From Magicicada septendecula (Eukaryota; Arthropoda; Insecta; Hemiptera; Cicadidae): a DNA stretch of 64,000 bases. The notes beneath the pieces were generated by a model. The model was given only the letters and a program-made list of their open reading frames with translations. It was not told the DNA's origin and did not search any database. This document shows, piece after piece, positions 29,401-39,851 of this stretch (position 1 is its first letter; the number at the start of each line of letters is the position of its first letter). The stretch is from positions 255,853,542-255,917,541 of the forward strand of contig CM068375.1 of NCBI GenBank assembly GCA_034769895.1. The letters are read 5' to 3'. A program made the translations under genes and the position numbers.

Positions 29401-30883
29401 GAGAACAGACGAAGCAAATGCTATTGATCCAATAGAACAAGAGTTTCTGTTTTATGAGCATTATAAAACTGCAAATATTGAACAGCGTAATCTAATTGAT
29501 CGTGTGATTCGTGAAGTTTTGCACCATGATACTGGATCTAATGTTTTTTGTTTAACCGCTCATGCAGGTTGTGGAAAAACATTCACACAAACAGCAATCA
29601 TTCACAAATTAAATTCGCTTAATCTTAGTTGCATTGCAAGAACGTTCAGTGGCATAGCTTTAACTCTATTACTTGGAGGTAGAACTTTACACAATGTGTT
29701 TAAATTGCCTATACCCATTTTGGAAAATTCTGTAGCGAATATTACCGCAAATAGTAGCTGTGGACGTTACATAAATTCATCATCATTGGTAATTATTGAT
29801 GAAATTTCTATGTGCCCACTGCAAGTGTTGAAAATCATAGATAGATTATTGCAGGATCTATGCGATGAAAATGATAAACATAAACCATTTGGAGTGAAAA
29901 CGATACTTCTGTGCGGTGATTTTCGGCAAATCTTACCAGTTGTCCCACATGGATCACGTGCAACTTTAATTGAAAATTGTGTCACGAGTTGGCATAAATT
30001 TGTTTATTTTCATAAAGTAACGTTTACTCAAAATATGAGAGCCTTACCAAGTGAAATAGAATTTGTTGAATTCTTGAAAAAAATTGGTAATGATGAAGCC
30101 CCACAATCCCCTCAGTTTGGTGAAAATATTATTGAAATACCTCAGCAATTAATAGGAGATGAAAATAATATTATTAATGAGGTGTATGGAAATATTTCCG
30201 AAAACATACTCTCAGATAACATATTGAAGTCAGTTATTTTAGCATCTAAAAATGATGATTGTACTTTTATTAATACTGATATACTTAATCGAATACCAGG
30301 TGAACAGAAAACATATCATAGCTAGGATAAAATAATTTGTGATGATGACAATGAAATCAATAACTATCCAGTAGAGTTTTTGAATTCTTTGACTATTAGT
30401 GGTTTGTCACCACATAAGTTAGTATTGAAAGTTAATTGCATCGTTTTACTGATCAGAAACTTAAATACAAAGGAAGCATTAGTCAATGGAACAAGAATGC
30501 GCATCAAGTGTATGCATCGTAATGCTATTGATTGCGAAGTTTTAACTGGAACCGCACGCAATAAGAGAATTTTGATTCCACGTATAAATTTAACATATTC
30601 CGGTACTGTTTTACCATTTAACTTTCAAAGAACTCAATTTCCAATTATACCTGCATTTGCGATGACAATAAATAAGTCTCAAGGACAAACATTCGAAAAA
30701 ATTGGAATTTTATTGAGGCAGCCAGTTTTTACACATGGTCAATTGTACGTCGCAGCAAGTAGAGTTCGATCATTCGATGGTTTGAGATTTTATATTTCCG
30801 AATATAATGGCCAACGGCATTTAGCAAATGATGAAAGAGTTTTTACAAAAAACATCGTTTACACAGAAGTTCTGAATCATTAA
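26454..30883 (+). pseudogene. Helitron Rep-helicase gene with stops and a frameshift
   Basis: Reads from MPRHRTLTGRSEKQRRR. A 105-bp unit at 26469 is tandemly duplicated at 26574; the second copy has TAA at 26616. Rep features: KPSLFITMTCNPSWPEI, RGLPHAHILLSL (HUH-type His pair) and KYIYKYVYKGYD (catalytic Tyr). Helicase features: AHAGCGKTF (Walker A, about 29564), LVIIDEISM (Walker B), MTINKSQGQTF and QLYVAASRVRS near the C-terminus. Breaks: TGA at 27888, a frameshift with stop near 28655, TAA at 29063, TAA at 29258 and TAG at 30323. Most stops are in frame with otherwise well-kept sequence. It nicks and unwinds DNA for rolling-circle transposition when intact. Confidence 0.9.
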
Positions 30884-31639
30884 ATTCACTTTCAAACTAT
30901 TTTAAGTTCAATGGACAACATTTATTTTTTTAACCGCCCGGTTTTTTTGATTTAATGAAAAATATATGAAAAAATACGAGGCACGTATTTTTTATTTCAT
31001 TTTTTATTTTGTATTAATTTTTTATTTAAATTTTTTATAATTCGAAAAAGATAGGCAAAATATCTGTGTAGCCTTGGCGAACCAGGTCAGTATGGCAATA
31101 AAAAAAAACCCAAGGAAATGTCAAAAAACGCGTTATTGCTTTTTAAATATGGCTTAGTCAAGCTAAACCTCATTTTTCCTATCTTTCATATTTTTCAAAT
31201 AACTCGAAAATTAATGCATAGAAAAAAAATTATATAAGCTTTGTAGCAGATAATCTTCAAACTGTTTTCGAATTTTGTACAATGTAATCCACTGGAATTG
31301 AAAACAATGTATCTTATACTTCTATGAATGTCAAGTCTCATTTTTATTAGCGTTTATTTGATTCAATAATAACATAAAAAAATTAAAACTGACAATGAAT
31401 TATATCAAAAAATAAATACGAATACAAGCTGTAATTGTGTTTTTTTCAACTGTTACTAACATTAAATTTTAAATTTCATAGGTATTGCAGGTAATTAAGG
31501 CAAACAACACACGCTAATGACGTATTTGTACACGCTCGCAGCTGACGTAATAGAACAAAATTCAAAAAAATTATATGCAATGATTATAGAGGTATACTCT
31601 TTGACAAAAGAACCTCAATAACGTTCAAACTTAAAAATT
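30884..31639. other. Non-coding AT-rich spacer
   Basis: Holds the putative Helitron 3' hairpin near 30970-30995 and otherwise nothing recognisable. Confidence 0.5.
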
Positions 31640-31721
31640 TAATGAATTACGGTCGAATTTCGACCACTGGGCGACCACTAGTATTACATTTAATATTTAT
31701 AATTAAATTTACCTCAAGATG

Positions 31722-32365
31722 TTATTTTTTTCCTTTTTTGGAACATGTTTCGGGTACTATCTTGTACCCATCCTCAGCCTTCCGGTTTTTTTGTCTGGTG
31801 AAGTACATATGTGTTGTTGGTTGACTATTATTATTGTGGCTTCCTGTTGGCTTCTGGTATTTCAAATTGGTTTTATTGTGTGTGATTGTGGTGTATGTGT
31901 TAGTTTTTTGTGTATTTTCAATGTTGAGTGCTTTGAATATTGTGTCATGTTTTGTATTGATTTGTATTTGTTCAGGTATTAGTTTGTTTTCTGTTTTATG
32001 TTTGTATATTTGTAAATTTTCCCAAATGTTCATTATGGTGCCTTTGTGTGGTATATGTTTTATTAGTGTTACATTGGTTATGTCTGGGAATTCATGTCCT
32101 GTGTTTATTGCATGTGTGGCTAAATTGGATTTATATATTTCTGGTTTTTTGGATGCATTTAGGTGTTCAAAATAACGTTTTTTCGGCAGTTTTTTGTTTG
32201 TCCTATGTAACATTTATTGCAATCTTGGCATTCAGTTTTGTATATGCCGTTAGTTGTTGTATTATCTTTGTTGTGTGAGCTATTTAGATTTTGTAATTTA
32301 TTTTTATTAGTTTCGTAAGCTATTTTTATATCTGTGTTTTTAAATAGTATTGTTAGTTTTGTCAT
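31722..32365 (-). pseudogene. GIY-YIG endonuclease domain of the Penelope-like element
   Basis: Two overlapping frames: the first (32365 down to 32159) has NGIYKTECQDCNKCYIGQT, the GIY...YIG catalytic motif with the Cys pair typical of Penelope nucleases. The second (32213 down to 31722) has the downstream RYFEHLNASKK, SNLATHAINTGHEF (S..A.H....H) and LIKHIPHKGTIMNIWE blocks. One frameshift near 32190 separates them. When intact, the domain makes the nick that primes reverse transcription. Confidence 0.85.
31747..31777 (-). ncRNA. Hammerhead-ribozyme-like core in the Penelope-like element
   Basis: On the - strand: CTGAGGA, then a perfect 6-bp stem GGGTAC/GTACCC with a 6-nt loop, then GAAAC. 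This fits the CUGANGA - stem II - GAAA core of hammerheads, which Penelope-like elements are known to carry. I could not define stems I and III convincingly, so activity is uncertain. Confidence 0.55.
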
Positions 32366-32726
32366 TTTATTATTTATGTATGTGAATGTGGCCCATTTTT
32401 TGTTGTTGTTATTATTTATGTGTTGTTCAGTTTGATTATTCTTAATTGTTCAGTTTTTATTTTATATTTGATTTTATTTTCTATTTTGATCACAGTATTT
32501 TTATTGTAACCATTTTCATAACCAATTTGGTATATTATATTTCTTTCTTTGTCAGTTTCTTGTTTGTTTAGGGGAATTTTGTACATTCTGTTAAATAGCG
32601 AATAAAATGCTGCCATTTTATGTTGTGGTGGGTGGTCAGAATGGTTAGGTATAATGATGTTAGTGGAAGTTGGTTTTCTATATATTGCATATTGTATGTG
32701 GTTGTTGTATCTTGTGATGGTTATGT

Positions 32727-33629
32727 CTAAATAGTTGATTTTTTATGTTTTTCTTTTCCTTCTGTGAATTGTATTTTAGGATGTATGTTGTTGATTTGTT
32801 TCAGTATGTTCTCTGCATTTGTGTTTTTGTTATTTGATACATATAGCCCATCATCTACATATCTTATCCATATGCCATTTGGGTCATGTGATTTTATGAT
32901 ATTTTGTATTTTGGTGTCTATGTGTTGTAGGAATATTTCTGCTATTATGCTTGATAATGGTGATCCCATTGCTAAACCTTCTTTCTGTTGATAAATTTTG
33001 CTATTAAATTCAAAGTAATTTTGTTTTAGTATTAGTTGGAGGCTATTTTTTATTTCGGTTATATATTGTTTGTTTTCATTTTGTTCTTTAAGTTTGTTTT
33101 TTATTATTATGTCAATTGTTTCTTCTACTGGGATGTTGGTGTACATGTTTGTTATGTCATATGATGTGAAAAATGTATTTTCATTTATATTTATTATTTT
33201 TAGTTTGTCTATTAATTCGTATGTATTTTTTATGTTATGATGGTTATTTGTTAGATGTTTATTTTTTAGTTTTTGTGCTATTATTTTTGCTATTTTGTAT
33301 GTACGAGCTTTTTTGAAATTGATTAATGGACGTATTGGGTTGTTTAGTTTGTGTATTTTTATTAGGCTATTCATTTTAGGTGGTTCTGGATTATTATTTA
33401 TATATATGTCTGTGTTTTTATTGTTGAAAATGTTTTTAGTTGTTTTTATTAGTTTTATTGTTTGTTTAAGATAGTTTTCTGTTGGGTTTTTATTTAGTTG
33501 TACGCATTTATTATTGTTGATGAAGTCTTCGGTTTTTTTTATGTAGTCTGCTTTATCAATGATTACTGTTGCTTGACTTTTGTCTGCTTTAGTTATTATT
33601 AAATTATTGTTATCATTAATATGTAACAA
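32727..33629 (-). pseudogene. Penelope-like reverse transcriptase domain
   Basis: A 300-aa open segment. Recognisable RT blocks are KADKSQATVIIDKADYIKK near the N-terminus, PKMNSLIKIHKLNNPIRPLI, SYDITNMYTNIPVEETI, KEGLAMGSPLSSIIAEIFL and the catalytic IWIRYVDDGLYV. The KIHK..NP.RPI and GSPLSS words are diagnostic of Penelope RTs. The frame shifts near 32730; the thumb or linker continues in other frames at 32416-32616. It lacks the extreme N-terminus. Confidence 0.88.
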
Positions 33630-33711
33630 TTAAGCAATGTTATCATTATTAAGCAACAGTAATCATTGATAAAGCAGACTACATTAAAAAAAACCGAAGA
33701 CTTCATCAACA
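33515..33711. repeat. 60-bp inverted repeat at the Penelope 5' end
   Basis: 33515-33573 and 33652-33711 are reverse complements with a 1-nt indel (for example GCAACAGTAATCATTGATAA on the right arm). The spacer of about 78 bp contains repeated TTATCATTA words. Marks the 5' junction of the Penelope-like insertion. Confidence 0.8.
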
Positions 33712-35116
33712 GCTGTCACAAAATTTCTCTTATTCTTTTAAATATACAGATCGTGAAGAAAGAAAAATTGCCATATTTTTTTAAAAAGAAAGTTTATAAA
33801 ATTTCCTTTGGCCTTACAACCAAAAGGTTGTTACACGGTGTTCCAAATAGAAGGCGGAATCGAAGTAGACACAGGAGATTGTAGAAACAGGACTTGGGAA
33901 AAGAGGTTTACAACGAGGAAAATGGAACCTCAGAAACTTGTGGCGTGTGCAGGATGGGTGGGAATCAGCGTAGTTGTGTGACCAATGAACGCGAGAATGA
34001 TACAAACAATCCGAACTGCAATGGAACAAGAAATTACAAGGGGAGACAGAAAACAAATTAATTATGTAATCAACTAAATTAGAATAGATGATATCATTTA
34101 TGGAAACAAGAAAAAATGGTTGAAGATATGTGATAAGACGAAAAGATGTTAAACGTTTGAGCATGTCCTAGATTGGAAGGCAAGATGCATAAAGAAACCC
34201 ACGATAATAGGCCGTTTGTTTCTTTTGGAAGTCATTGTTCAATCTAGTTGTCTAGACTAGATCTGGTGTAGAGAGGGGTAGTTGGAAAATGACCATTGGA
34301 GAATGATAATGATGATGACATCCAATAACGAACGGATGTTTCTTGTAAAAATTCGTGTGACATACATATCTATGCCACGTTCGCATTTATAGCATAAATA
34401 GTACTTGGCCACGGAATAATAATATTTCAAGCGAAAATTAGAAGGTCGTGGAACATTTCTATGAGCTATGCTTCGCAATGGAGTTTGAAACGCGAGATAT
34501 GTAAATATTCGAACCGCGCATGAAGCAGTATTTTTTTATTATTTTGATTTTAAATAAACTCCGATATGAATATTTACAGCTTTGGCGCGCGTTTAACCAA
34601 ATATTTTTCTTTGCAATAAACGTGTACGTTTTGTAGGCATGGCGGACAGTAATACCGTAAAATTATGTAAAACTGGCGTGGTTTTGTTTTAAATTTAAAT
34701 ACATTCATCCCTCAAGTAAGAATTAACACACGCGCGCACACACGTCAAGGCGGGGGTGTTGAAAATAAGGGATGGTTTATTCTGTAGGGGTAGTGAGTCG
34801 TGATTACCGAGGTAGGAGTTTTGTTGACGGCTGGGGAGGGGTCGTCAAGAGTGAGAAGGAATTAAGAGCGAAGAGCGAGAAAGAGGACTGAGTGAGCGAG
34901 CGACTGAGAGAGAAAGTGTGTATATGAGAGAAAGAGTGAGAGGGAGTGAAAGAGAGCTGTGACAGATGGGAAGCGCAGAGACTTGTGACTGAACGGACTG
35001 TGTAAGTGTCTCTTGTTGAAGAGAAAAAAGAAATGTCTATAAATTTTGTGACAAATGAATTTGTCGACAATATATTATTTTACTGCTTGTGTTATTATTG
35101 ATGATTTTTTATCTTT

Positions 35117-35166
<50 letters not shown>

Positions 35167-35759
35167 CGCGCGTTTGTACATATGGCACCTGTTACATATC
35201 TTCTTCCCCTATTATGTTTTATACCCGTGTTATTCGTTTCGGAAAATCGAGCTAATACATTGTATTCATTCGAGGAAAATAAAGAGTTCATGTATGGAAG
35301 TACGAAGACGTACGTATTATATTTACCATATCCAAAAACACGGTAATCATCATAATCACCATCATTGGCTCGACAGCGTTTTGTGGCCCTGGGCTTCTTC
35401 AAACGATTTCACCAATCTTCTCTATTCATAGCCATATTCTTCCAGTTTCTAATTCCAAGAGTACTGATGTCCTGACTCACCCCGTCCCTCCATAAAACAC
35501 GGTAATCGATTGTCTATTAAAAAAATAAGAACCACCCAAGCTTAATGACGTCGATATCAAGCTTGACTATCGTAGTTCTGCCTTTTGTGGAAGTTTTTTT
35601 CAGAGAAGGAAAAAACATGTCCCGTCAGGAGACCACCTATTAGTCTCCTCGTGTGTGGGACTCCCACTCAATAAAGAAAAGTTCACTTTTTAGGCAGAAG
35701 ACCTACCCGGGGACTACTGTTTGTATTACTTGAGGGTGGCACCTCGTATCTCGCCTACT
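33712..35759. other. Non-coding region with an (AC)n run
   Basis: No gene recognised. An (AC)n microsatellite lies at about 35126-35163 within an alternating CG/CA block. A purine-rich GAGAGA-type stretch lies at 34855-34960. Short frames across these are low complexity. Confidence 0.5.
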
Positions 35760-36010
35760 ATGATTCTACATGTTGCTGTTCTTCTTTACAATGCGATTCG
35801 GTGTAAAGCTGGCTTCTTCAGCCGCAGAACCGTCCTCACAAAGGTCGCAATCCTGTGCCAGGCCTTTCTGCTCCTGAGCATGACACCTACGATGTTATCG
35901 GGAGTCATAGGACAGACCTCCGCCTCAAGACACACGACGCGTCTTCCGCCTTTCCCATTCTATACAGGTATGCAGAGAAGAACCCGTGTCCTGAAAGAAA
36001 GTAGTCCGCC
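35760..36010 (-). pseudogene. LINE ORF2 C-terminal fragment (R1/I/Jockey-like)
   Basis: On the - strand a frame ending at a TAA near 35796 encodes TPDNIVGVMLRSRKAWHRI followed by ATFVRTVLRLKK, the tail that follows the zinc knuckle in ORF2 of R1/I/Jockey-type LINEs. Upstream remnants (GKAEDASCVL) fit the degraded knuckle. No intact RT is nearby. Confidence 0.6.
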
Positions 36011-36276
36011 TCATCGTGCTTTCGATCCAGCCTCTCAGCAAGGTTCCTTAACAACTTCGCCGTCCGTCTGACGTGAATCTCCTGATCCCAACTTGGCTTA
36101 CCAGCAGCGCATGGAGTGATTCCTGGCTACCGTTCATGTTTCCACGATCCCAAGTTTTTCCTTCGTCTTGAAAACCCTAGTCCTGTCTTCAGCCATCAGA
36201 ATTACGTAATTTAATAGATATGATAAATACATAGGTATTAATATTGTCTTGATAAAACAGAGAGCGAAATAAAGCA

Positions 36277-36380
<104 letters not shown>

Positions 36381-36387
36381 TATCCTG

Positions 36388-36810
36388 ATGGGTCAAAGAC
36401 GGAGACCGGAGTGGGTAGCGCATTTATCATCGAAGGCGCCTCCCACTCTTGGACACTGCCCAATGCAGCAAATGTAGCTTTACACCGCCGAACTGTACGC
36501 GGTGTGGCAGGTTTTCAGTGAGTTAACTAAATGACTTGGTCAATGAGGGCACAGGAGATCCGTTATTAGAGCAGATAATGGCGTTATGAGATGCGTTAGA
36601 AGACCTTGGTTCATATTTTACTTTTGTTTGGTGTCCGGGTCATGTAGGTATTGAAGGTAACGAAGAAGCAGCTGACGGAAACGCTGCGGACAGCCCACGA
36701 GTCGATGTGATTACTATACGACCTGATGACGCGACGCTGCAGCGAGAAACGCTGCGGACAGCCCACGAGTCGATGTGATTACTATACGACCTGATGACGC
36801 GAAACTAGCT
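36388..36810 (+). pseudogene. LINE RNase H domain remnant with 68-bp duplication
   Basis: Begins DGSKTETGVGSAFIIEG, the first RNase H motif of I/R1/Jockey-type LINEs, and later FVWCPGHVGIEGNEEA near 36623-36675, the last motif. Stops and frameshifts separate them. The block GAAACGCTGCGGACAGCCCA (36677) recurs at 36745, a 68-bp tandem duplication. It is opposite in strand to the LINE tail at 35760. Confidence 0.75.
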
Positions 36811-37164
36811 GCTACAAGCACCATTATGATAGAGCAGACTTTCTGCCGTGAAGCAGAGCTGCCGGCCTTCGTAACACTCTCTTTTATGGGAACTGTATTC
36901 TTTGCAGAAGTCCGCGTCAGAATCGGTCGAGCGGTAAACGGTAAAGCATGAGTAAAATGATGAGTTAAATGCCAACAAGACACAACTCAAGCAGAAAATG
37001 TAAGTGGTTTTAAGCATGGGGTGTTGAAATACAACAACAGATATAAATCATCCTTAGTGATTACTTAAAAAAATATAATTATCCAAAACACTTACCTTAA
37101 AGTGTCAATTGATAATCATTTGGTGGGAGAGGTCGAACCAGTCGGAAATTGAGGTATTTGAGAG

Positions 37165-37271
37165 ACGAAAGCGAGCCGATGGGCGCGCGACACCTCCGCT
37201 CGGCCACGTAAACATTTTATAATTACATGCTACAGCTCCGCTCGCCTTGTGTTAATTGTCACAAATGAGAT
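37165..37271 (+). repeat. MULE left terminal region
   Basis: GGGCGCGCGACACCTCCGCT (37181) and two further CTCCGCTCG copies near 37232 and 37280. The first is the inverted counterpart of 59587-59612. Confidence 0.65.
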
Positions 37272-37373
37272 ATGACAACTCCGCTCGCCCATCTTTACCA
37301 CCGCTTAGGTATATCGGCCCATCTCTACAATATACGTGGTCGTACCGAGCAGAGCTATCGTGCAGTCGTTATT

Positions 37374-37892
37374 ATGGCTTCTGTCGAAAGTCAGCGTAAA
37401 ACTGAATTAATAGTTTTAGATAATTTTAAGAATTACAAGGCCAAGCATATGGAGAGTAGTGAAGTGAAGTGGAGATGTAATAGAAAAACATGTAACGCTA
37501 AAATTTATTCAATCGGAACCATAGAAGAAAGAATAATTTCAAGAAGAGATGGTAACCATAATCATCCTGCCGTTAGCCAGCAAGATATTCAACGTCAGAT
37601 TATCAGTGCTACCGCAAAACGACATGCTGAAACAGAATTGCATGAAAGACCATTCGAAAGTTTCCGTTCCGCAGCCGAAAATACGGATTCCAGCAGCATA
37701 TGTGTGAGTGACGTGCGCGCTATTAGACAAACAATTTACCGTGCTAGGAGGAAAAGTTTGCCACAATTACCAAAAAGTGAGGGCAAAGTGTTCGATGTTT
37801 TACAAACACTTGAACCAAAAACAAATCGCGGGGAAAATTTCGTATACGTAGTTGATAGACAAAACCATATTATTATTACTTCCATGTTCCAT
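37374..37892 (+). pseudogene. MULE transposase, N-terminal half (FLYWCH finger)
   Basis: From MASVESQRKTELIVLDNF, the FLYWCH zinc finger shows KWRCNRKTCNAKIY and RRDGNHNHP (C..C..H.H pattern). A linker follows with RARRKSLPQLPKS and ends in FVYVVDRQNHIIIT, the segment that precedes the catalytic domain in FLYWCH-MULE transposases. Sequence from 37893 is an inserted repeat, so the frame that continues to 37940 is not transposase. Confidence 0.8.
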
Positions 37893-39490
37893 AAGGAAAT
37901 GGAAGTATGGTCATGGCGAAAAAACTCGTGTTCGAGATAATGGCAGATTCTGATTGTACTACCATCAAAACATGAAAAAAAGTCATTTTACTTCCATGTT
38001 CCTTAAGGAAATGGAAGTATGGTGATGGCAAAAAAAATCGTGTTCGAGATTATTGCAGATTCTGATTGTACTACACTTAAAACATGAAAAAATGTCATTT
38101 TTCGAAAAGTGTCTGTGTATGTGTCTGTGTCTATCTGTCTATGTCTATCTTAGATTTTTTTTTTGGCAAACGATAACAGCCGCAAATTCAAACAGAATCA
38201 AATAATTATTTGCATGCAGCCCTGATTTGTAGAGTACTCAAGACCTATTGTTTTTGGTGAAGATCGGTTAAGGGAAAGGGGTAGTTTACCAGCACCGGTT
38301 TTTTTTTTAATCAAGGGTAATTTTTTATTATGTCAAACGATAACAGCCGCAAATTTAAACAGAATCTACTACTCTTTTGCATGCAGCCCTGAATAATAGA
38401 TTTCTCAAGACCTGTTGTTTTTGGTGAAGATCGGTTAAGGGAAAGGGGTAGTTTACCAGCTACGTTTTATGTTTAAAAAGGGTATTTTCTATGGCAAACG
38501 ATAACAGCCGCAAATTCAAACAGAAACAAATAATTTTTTGCATACAGCCCTGAATTGTAGAGTACTCAAGACGCATTGTTTTTGGAGAAGATCGGTTAAG
38601 GAAAAGGGGTAGTTTACCTGCAACGTTTTTTTATCAAGGGTAATTGTTTTGGCAAACGATAACAGCCGCAAATGCAAACAGAATCAAATAATGTTTCGCA
38701 TACAGCCCTAAATTGTAGAGCTCTCAAGATCTTTTGTTTTTGGTGAAGATCGGTTAAGGGAAAGGGGTAGTTTACCTGCAACGTTTTATGTTTTAACAAG
38801 GGTATTTTCTATGGCAAACGATAACAGCCGCAAATTGAAACAAAATCAAATAATGTTTCGCATACAGCCCTGAATTGTAGAGTTCTCAAGACCTATTGTT
38901 TTTGGTGAAGATCGGTTAAGGGAAAGGGATAGTTTACCGGCAACGTTTTATGTTTTATTTTAACAAGGGTATTTTCTATGGCAAACGATAACAGCCGCAA
39001 ATTCAAACAGAATCAAATAATTTTTTGCATACAGCCCTCATTTGTAGAGTCCTCAAGACCTATTGTGGTGAAGATCGGTTAAGGGAAAGGGGTAGTTTAC
39101 CTGCAACGTTTTATGTTTTAACAAGGGTATTTTCTATGGCAAACAATAACAGCCGCAAATTCAAACAGAATCAAATAATTGTTTGCATACAGCCCTCATT
39201 TGTAGAGTCCTCAAGACCTATTGTTTTTGGTGAAGATCGGTTAAGGGAAAGGGGTAGTTTACCTGCAACATTTTATGTTTTAACAAGGGTAATTTTTTCT
39301 ATGACGAACGATAACTGCCGCATATTCAAACAGAATCAAATAATGTTTTGCATACGTCCCTGAATTGTAGAGAACTCAAGGCCTTTTGATTTTGGTGAAG
39401 ATCGGTTTAGGAGAAGGGGTAGTTTACCTGCAACCTTTTACGTTTTAACAACAGTAAAGTACTTGAAAATTCATTTAAACTTTTTCAAAC
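37880..39490 (+). mobile_element. Minisatellite-bearing element, copy 1
   Basis: Starts with two tandem copies (about 107 bp apart) of a block containing the palindrome CTTCCATGTTCC...GGAAATGGAAG and TCGTGTTCGAGAT. Next comes a TCTG/TCTA microsatellite (38105-38150), then eight units of about 160 bp, then the terminal AAAATTCATTTAAACTTTTT word. Copy 2 at 43351-44482 has the same order reversed. The final TIR of this copy is missing. Modular layout resembles HINE/DINE-like or other non-autonomous elements with internal satellites. Family not identified. It interrupts the MULE transposase gene. Confidence 0.7.
38165..39450 (+). repeat. Minisatellite, eight units of about 160 bp
   Basis: The anchor GATCGGTTAAGG(G/A)AAAGGGG recurs near 38262, 38429, 38590, 38749, 38910, 39073, 39235 and 39400. 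Each unit also has GGCAAACGATAACAGCCGCA and a GCATACAGCCCTGAATTGTA-like word. Units are 80-95% alike by eye. Confidence 0.88.
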
Positions 39491-39504
39491 AATGGTAATT
39501 GTTA

Positions 39505-39798
39505 AATATCGGATGGAGAACCATACATGACTTCCATATTCTAAGATTTATTTTTAAAATCATTTTCGAAATGAAATATTACCATAGAAACTACTTCTTT
39601 CTACTTACTGCTTCAGCCTTAACCAGAGTACTGTGGTCACTAACATATACCACCTCACGTTATCGCACTCGATTTTCACTGATGATGGAAGTCAATGGCA
39701 TTGCCGAAACGTCTGGTTTTGTAGAAAACATTGGACTACGGCCAAATATCCCGGGAAGGAATTTTAACAAAAACTACTTCTTTGTTGCCGATAACGTT

Positions 39799-39800
<2 letters not shown>
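39505..39800 (+). repeat. Hammerhead-bearing dispersed repeat, + copy
   Basis: Matches 57345-57650 in reverse, with few differences. Contains ACCTCACGTTATCGCACTCG and the core CTGATGA...GAAAC (39679-39710), with CAAT/ATTG able to pair between. The layout (core with GCCGAAACG) is that of Penelope-like terminal regions. Ends in (AC)n and (AT)n (39801-39851). Confidence 0.65.
39679..39710 (+). ncRNA. Hammerhead-like core (39.7 kb)
   Basis: CTGATGA, 20 nt that can form a short hairpin (GG..CAAT GGC ATTG CC), then GAAAC. Fits the hammerhead core words. Stem II is weaker than in the 31.7-kb example, so self-cleavage is uncertain. Confidence 0.4.
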
Positions 39801-39850
<50 letters not shown>

Positions 39851-39851
39851 T

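Larger units (their letters stand above)
26349..30883 (+). mobile_element. Helitron (autonomous type, decayed)
   Basis: Contains a Rep/Helitron-like domain followed by a Pif1-type helicase, the defining protein of Helitrons. A predicted leader intron (GTGAGT at 26349 to TTTTACATTCAG at 26432) precedes the first ATG at 26454. Downstream, around 30968-30995, AAAAATACG...CGTATTTTT forms a hairpin, as expected near a Helitron 3' end, but no CTRR terminus could be placed. Exact element ends are not defined. Confidence 0.8.
31640..33711 (-). mobile_element. Penelope-like element, 5'-truncated, EN-positive
   Basis: On the - strand an RT domain is followed by a GIY-YIG endonuclease, the order unique to Penelope-like elements. 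The 3' side carries a hammerhead-like core (31747-31777). The 5' side is truncated within the N-terminal RT region and ends in an inverted copy of its own first 60 bp (33652-33711), a frequent feature of these insertions. Several frameshifts are present. Confidence 0.85.

Noticed and set aside
30960..31000. Exact Helitron 3' terminus
   Set aside because: A hairpin is present but no CTRR end follows at the expected distance, so the boundary was not fixed.
38165..39450. Regular repeats resembling a CRISPR array
   Set aside because: The whole 160-bp unit is repeated, with no unique spacers, and the genome is eukaryotic. This is a minisatellite.
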